Shown: piece after piece, positions 14,403 through 18,265 of the stretch
Position numbering within the stretch: position 1 is the stretch's first letter
How the letters are laid out: each line of letters starts with the position of its first letter
Assembly (NCBI GenBank): GCA_023091735.1
Contig: JALKBU010001022.1
Location: 1-18,265, forward strand
Source: Trichomonas tenax
Taxonomy: Eukaryota; Parabasalia; Trichomonadida; Trichomonadidae
Reading direction: 5' to 3'
DNA: 18,265 nucleotides
The notes under the pieces: generated by a model
Database searches by the model: none
What the model was told of the DNA's origin: nothing
Seen by the model: only the letters and a program-made list of their open reading frames with translations
Position numbers and translations under genes: made by a program

Positions 14403-16982
14403 ATGAATAAAATCGGGAAACCTGCGCTTTTTAAGCCAGTTCCCAAACCCTCAGGATTGAATTCACGCATCGCTTCAGGGCGGCAAGAAACAAATGGCCA
14501 ATCTAAGGAAACAACAAGCGTAACGTTGGATTTTAAAAATCGATTTCAAGTTTTCGCTGAAACTGCGGAGTTATTCTATAAAAAGCACGATAAGTATACG
14601 AAATTTGGCAACAATTTCATGATTTCATTGTCAAATGCCTTCAATTCGTTTAATTCTTTATATCAAGTCTTAATTCGAATGTGTGGGAACGCTTTGAGCT
14701 TAAAACCTGGTCACAAGAAGGGTCTAATTTCAGGTGCACACGCAATACAGACTGTTGCCATTCCATTTATCAAAGATTGGAATAACTTTTCAGGCTTTTT
14801 AGAAATCTTCGAGAAATCGTGTGAAGCACAGTTTATGCCGCTTATAGATTCTCATCTCAATGATATCATCGATCTAGCACCAAGCATTATGCCTCAATTA
14901 CAGGCTCTCCGCCAAGGAATAATATCATCCCTCAATGAGACGGAAAAGAGAACAGAGGCAGGGCAAGCAATCGAAGTTTCGATAGAAGAAATCTGTAGAA
15001 ATGATATTCACGAAAAATGTTTCAAAATTTTCGGAAATATCATAAATATTTCAAGAGAATCGGTTATTTTCGACACAGATGCGGCAAATTTAATGGAAGA
15101 ATATCAACATTTTCAGGAATTACTCGAACAAATCATTGATCAACTTGAATTACGCGATAAAATCGGAAATTTGAAGTCTATTAAATACCACGGATCTCAG
15201 CCACAGCAGAGCACAGCAACGAGACTGTGGCAAACTCAAAAACAAGAGCCAAATAACGAAGCAATCAAACTCAGTTCAAGGCCATTTAAACTCAATCCAG
15301 AGCTTCCATTGTTCGACTTTATCATTGATGCTCGACAGCAGTTTGGCCCTGAAACGACACCGCACATATCTATGTTCTTTGATGCTTTAACAGAATGCGC
15401 GTTGAACTTTAAAGAGAGTTTTAACAAAGAAATGAGCAATATTCAACATGAGTATATCGAAAAGAACGAAGAACTTTTGAAGCACGCAGATAAACTCCAG
15501 GAGCAGATTGATAAAATGATTGGAGAGAAAACCAAATTAAACGCAGAGATTCAGTTCCGACAAGAAAAAGTAAACATGCTTGAAAGCGCAATCGAAGGAA
15601 TACAAAAATACAAACATGCATTTAATAGAGTGAACAATTTCGATAACACATCAGATCTCCCAGAACACGAGATCATGCATATCTTGATGAGCATGAAAGG
15701 ATCCGGTGATTGCCAAAGCTGCAAGAATTATGAATCAAGAGAACAAAAAATTTCTCAAGCATTCGAAGTCTTTGGAACAGAGAACGCAGATGTTTTAGAA
15801 AGAGCAGAAAATGCATCAAAGGTTTATAAAAACTTCCAGGAGAACTTAACTAAATTCCAAGGAGAGAAAGAAGAATATAAGAACTGCATACAGCAAATCG
15901 TTGCTTGCTTCAAACAGACAGAAAACAAAGAAACTGATTTTTGCAGATTTGCGATTCAAGCTGCAAAGAATAACAACGCTTATTACGAGAAAAAGATCAA
16001 AGATACAGAGGCGCAATACATATTAAAGAGCAACACAATACTCGAAAAAGTCTGCGAAGCAATTGGAATCAAAGCAGGAACTATCGATGATTTAATAATG
16101 ACCATCAAAAAGAAGAATGATGCGAATAACATTTTCTTGCAAGAAGTTGAAGTGAGACTTTGCAAGATGAGCAAAACGAACGCTTCTCAGAACACGGACC
16201 AAGAATCAATAAGATCTGCACTATCAGCTGTCGAAAAGATGCTTTCTAATGCTGTCAAAACAACAGAAAAAATCGAAGATAAATCGGACATCACAGACAT
16301 ATTCAAGAGAATACAGAGAATCACAGGAAACTCAGAGCCATCGAAGGGTAATGAGATTTATTCTAAATGCATAGATCTCCTCGAAGAATTAGCAAACATC
16401 GTCAGCAACGCAAAACGTGAAATCAGACACACAGAGCAAGATCAAATCCAAAATAAAGCATCGCTTCAGACAATATACGAGAAATTATCGAGATACTTAG
16501 GAGTTTCTCCATTGGACATAAAATCGATGGAAGCAACACAATTGATGCATCAAATCATGTCTTCGATCGACGCTATCGGTAACAGACAACAGAATATGCT
16601 GACGAGTGATGACATTGCAAATATTTGCAAAGATGTCCTCAAGGATAACAGCATCTCGCAGAAAGATGAGCCTAGGATATATCTTGGAGAGATTTGTTAT
16701 TCATATATGATTTACAAAGTCTCAATTGAGGCTTTGACACCTTTCAACAACATTCTTGATGAACTATTCACATCCTTTGATTGCAAGTTCCAGTCCTTCA
16801 AGACGACATCTCCGCAGTTCCCTTTCCTTAGGCAGAGCGTTGCAAGCTTGCAAGAGAAGTTGAATTCTGTTGCGGCGAATAGAATATCAACGAATGTATT
16901 TCATAATCTTTCGAGATTCATTTCTCTCATTAATTCATTTATGACTGCGGTCGCGAGCTTCTCTTCAGAAGGCTTGAAATAA
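14403..16982 (+). CDS. Large coiled-coil protein, 859 aa, trichomonad-specific
   Basis: The N-terminus is basic and proline-rich (MNKIGKPALFKPVPKPSG), then mostly helical. Residues about 45-260 form a helical region with FQVFAETAELFYKKHDKYTK and FNSFNSLYQVLIRMCGNALS. Residues 340-404 are a clear coiled coil (EYIEKNEELLKHADKLQEQI and onward). A CQSC motif at 437-440 follows, then further charged helices about 445-560 and 600-720, and a helical C-terminal domain (LGEICYSYMIYKVSIEALTP). No enzyme motif or membrane segment is seen. A cytoskeletal, axonemal or chromosome-scaffold role would suit such a protein but is only inference. The stop overlaps TAAA. Its Inr is degenerate (TCACGT, 14392-14397). 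Confidence 0.8.
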   Translation: MNKIGKPALFKPVPKPSGLNSRIASGRQETNGQSKETTSVTLDFKNRFQVFAETAELFYKKHDKYTKFGNNFMISLSNAFNSFNSLYQVLIRMCGNALSLKPGHKKGLISGAHAIQTVAIPFIKDWNNFSGFLEIFEKSCEAQFMPLIDSHLNDIIDLAPSIMPQLQALRQGIISSLNETEKRTEAGQAIEVSIEEICRNDIHEKCFKIFGNIINISRESVIFDTDAANLMEEYQHFQELLEQIIDQLELRDKIGNLKSIKYHGSQPQQSTATRLWQTQKQEPNNEAIKLSSRPFKLNPELPLFDFIIDARQQFGPETTPHISMFFDALTECALNFKESFNKEMSNIQHEYIEKNEELLKHADKLQEQIDKMIGEKTKLNAEIQFRQEKVNMLESAIEGIQKYKHAFNRVNNFDNTSDLPEHEIMHILMSMKGSGDCQSCKNYESREQKISQAFEVFGTENADVLERAENASKVYKNFQENLTKFQGEKEEYKNCIQQIVACFKQTENKETDFCRFAIQAAKNNNAYYEKKIKDTEAQYILKSNTILEKVCEAIGIKAGTIDDLIMTIKKKNDANNIFLQEVEVRLCKMSKTNASQNTDQESIRSALSAVEKMLSNAVKTTEKIEDKSDITDIFKRIQRITGNSEPSKGNEIYSKCIDLLEELANIVSNAKREIRHTEQDQIQNKASLQTIYEKLSRYLGVSPLDIKSMEATQLMHQIMSSIDAIGNRQQNMLTSDDIANICKDVLKDNSISQKDEPRIYLGEICYSYMIYKVSIEALTPFNNILDELFTSFDCKFQSFKTTSPQFPFLRQSVASLQEKLNSVAANRISTNVFHNLSRFISLINSFMTAVASFSSEGLK

Positions 16983-17065
16983 ATTGTTTTTGTATTTCTT
17001 ATTATTAACTGACTGTTAATGATCTCCCTGAATGAATTTAATATTATCCATTTAAATGATGAATA

Positions 17066-17132
17066 ATGCTACAGTTTAACAGTGAATGTATCAGTTGCTA
17101 TGGATTGTTGCTATCAAGAATAACTGTAGCAT
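17066..17132. repeat. Perfect 11-bp inverted repeat spanning 67 bp
   Basis: ATGCTACAGTT (17066-17076) and AACTGTAGCAT (17122-17132), with TTGCTAT repeated inside the loop (about 17095 and 17108). It lies about 85 bp after the coiled-coil gene. The stretch 16983-17328 otherwise holds no gene. Confidence 0.6.
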
Positions 17133-17328
17133 AATAAATCGATATATGTTGCGTGTATTACCATAGAAACTGGAGTTTGTAAAAGTTGCTTTTATATAAT
17201 GGGTATAAATTAAAGCACTATATTATTATAAAGATAATTACTTTGCAGTAGTTTGCTTGCTCATCATTATTTGTTTCATTTTCTTATTATTTGCTGGATG
17301 CAGAAAGATGCTGATAAAAATAATGTTA

Positions 17329-17533
17329 GTGGCCACTAACATGAAATGAAAACTATTGAGAATTTCGTTGAAAAAATGAATTATATTTTCAACTATGCTA
17401 ACCCGAAAAAGTTATGATATTAATAAATAGTTATTACATCATTTTTACTATATTATTACCGTTAAGGATTTTTAAAAATGCTTTGCATTCAATATAATGC
17501 TTCTCAGATGTCACTTTTCATGTTAGTCGCCAC
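17329..17533. mobile_element. MITE candidate, 205 bp, with TTA target duplication
   Basis: The left end is GTGGCCACTAACATGAAA; the reverse complement of the right end is GTGGCGACTAACATGAAA (17 of 18 match), with TGAGAA shared a few bases further in on both sides. Directly outside lie TTA (17326-17328) and TTA (17534-17536), a plausible 3-bp target duplication of the PIF/Harbinger type. No coding capacity. Confidence 0.6.
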
Positions 17534-17603
17534 TTAAGGTCTAGTATATATATTCTGTAAGCATTATATATGATTGAATATAACATTTTCAAGCAACTTG
17601 AAG

Positions 17604-17848
17604 CTAATCTGTACATTCTTTGGCATCTTTGGATTTAAGGAATTGAACAATTTCGGATGATTTCAAGTTAATGGCAATTGATAATGGTGACATATCTCAT
17701 TATGTTGGCTGGGCGGGGCTGATTGATTTATGAGATAATTATGATAAAATGAGAATAAATAATTCCATATCATAATAATGATTAAATGTGAATGAATAAT
17801 TACTTTCATATCGGCATCATCTCCATGCTCAACTAGATATTGAACGAT
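17604..17848 (-). pseudogene. Relic of an ankyrin-repeat gene (C-terminal repeats)
   Basis: On -, IVQYLVEHGDDADMK (17804-17848) is the second half of an ankyrin repeat. DMSPLSIAINLKSSEIVQFL followed by KSKDAKECTD and a TAG (17604-17696) is a final repeat with its end. The two matching IVQ positions are 197 nt apart, one less than two 33-residue repeats (198), so a middle repeat has decayed and a frameshift occurred. Stops lie before both fragments. Ankyrin-repeat genes are a very large family in trichomonads. Nothing ankyrin-like is recognisable upstream to 18140. Confidence 0.7.
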
Positions 17849-18189
17849 TTAGAGAATATGAATGATTAAATCTAAATGATTCATTTCATGACATATTGAT
17901 GGTAAAGTGTGAATATTTGATTTCACATAATAGATATAGTTGAATGTGAATATTTGAAATCTTGATTATGAATTTGGCATTTTGATTTTCAATGCCTGAA
18001 TTTTGTGCCTTAGGATACGATGCCATTCCTGACAATGAAGTGAAAAGGAAGCAAAAATATCCAGAATATAATTAGAAATAGAACATAAATTGGCCAACAA
18101 TTGAAGCAACAGAAGAGTGGCAAAACAGTACTAAAACATAGAGTCTATGACAAAAGTGAACACCAAAAAGTGACAGGGGAACCTTAAAG

Positions 18190-18195
18190 TCACTT
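18190..18195 (+). promoter_or_regulatory. Inr element of the right repeat-gene copy
   Basis: TCACTT, with +1 A at 18192, lies 7 nt before ATG 18199. It sits in a palindrome AAAAGTGAC...GTCACTTTT conserved with the left copy. Confidence 0.75.
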
Positions 18196-18198
18196 TTC

Positions 18199-18265
18199 AT
18201 GAATAAACTGTCACTTTTTGCGCGGGCAAATTGTCACCTTTATAAAAAGTGTCATAAATATCTTT
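18199..18265 (+). CDS. 5' end of a second copy of the 71-aa repeat gene (partial)
   Basis: MNKLSLFARANCHLYKKCHK followed by YL, then the window ends. It matches the protein at 3219-3434 in 20 of 22 residues (I3K and F19H differ). Function unknown; the Cys/His cluster is shared. Confidence 0.6.
   Translation, partial: MNKLSLFARANCHLYKKCHKYL

Larger units (their letters stand above)
18141..18265 (+). repeat. Right copy of the dispersed inverted repeat (continues past the window)
   Basis: Matches the reverse complement of 3368-3491, from GAGTCTA through the promoter to codon ~22 of the gene. Differences cluster in the spacer between AAGTGAC and GTCACTT and in a few codons. Confidence 0.85.

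Noticed and set aside
1..18265. CRISPR array, rRNA genes or a complete Maverick
   Set aside because: No regularly spaced short repeats, no rRNA-like sequence, and none of the large Maverick genes is present.

Overview
The window looks like nuclear DNA of a parabasalid (a Trichomonas or Tritrichomonas relative). Four things support this. The genes are intronless and sit in very AT-rich spacers. Start codons lie 6-16 nt downstream of TCAYT(T/A) initiator (Inr) elements. One gene encodes an Inr-binding-domain (IBD) protein, a transcription-factor family known from trichomonads. Several stop codons overlap a TAAA poly(A)-type tetranucleotide. I cannot fix the species from sequence alone.

Region by region. 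1-1856 is a tandem array of a roughly 988 bp cassette. Each cassette holds a tiny basic protein (+), a small divergent ORF (-), a G7 tract and a conserved stem-loop. The array abuts the decayed tail of a chromodomain-like ORF, and I read the whole block as a Maverick/Polinton-like fragment (inference). 1857-3970 is mostly empty AT-rich DNA. It holds an unexplained GC-richer island (about 2690-2880) and one copy of a repeated 71-aa gene (-). 3971-4354 (-) encodes a TAF9-type TFIID histone-fold protein, divergent from 4578-8165 (+), which encodes UDP-glucose:glycoprotein glucosyltransferase (UGGT). The UGGT frame is interrupted by one in-frame TAA inside its catalytic domain, and the same frame then runs on to a C-terminal NDEL. 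8362-9333 (-) is a broken gene of unknown family. 9905-10894 (+) is an unrecognised acidic/serine-rich protein. 11400-12451 is a segment bounded by long inverted repeats and carrying a strong internal hairpin. 12555-12775 is a two-copy tandem repeat. 13037-13696 (+) is the IBD protein with a textbook Inr. 14403-16982 (+) is an 859-aa coiled-coil protein. 16983-18265 is repeat-rich: an 11-bp inverted repeat, a 205-bp MITE candidate with TTA target duplications, relics of an ankyrin-repeat gene (-), and the 5' end of a second copy of the 71-aa repeat gene, facing outward on + and running off the window.

How the genes relate. TAF9 and the IBD protein both belong to RNA polymerase II initiation. 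The IBD family reads the same Inr motif that is visible upstream of TAF9, of the IBD gene itself and of both copies of the repeat gene. UGGT belongs to ER glycoprotein quality control. I see no operon logic; the remaining spacers are explained by repeats and decayed genes.
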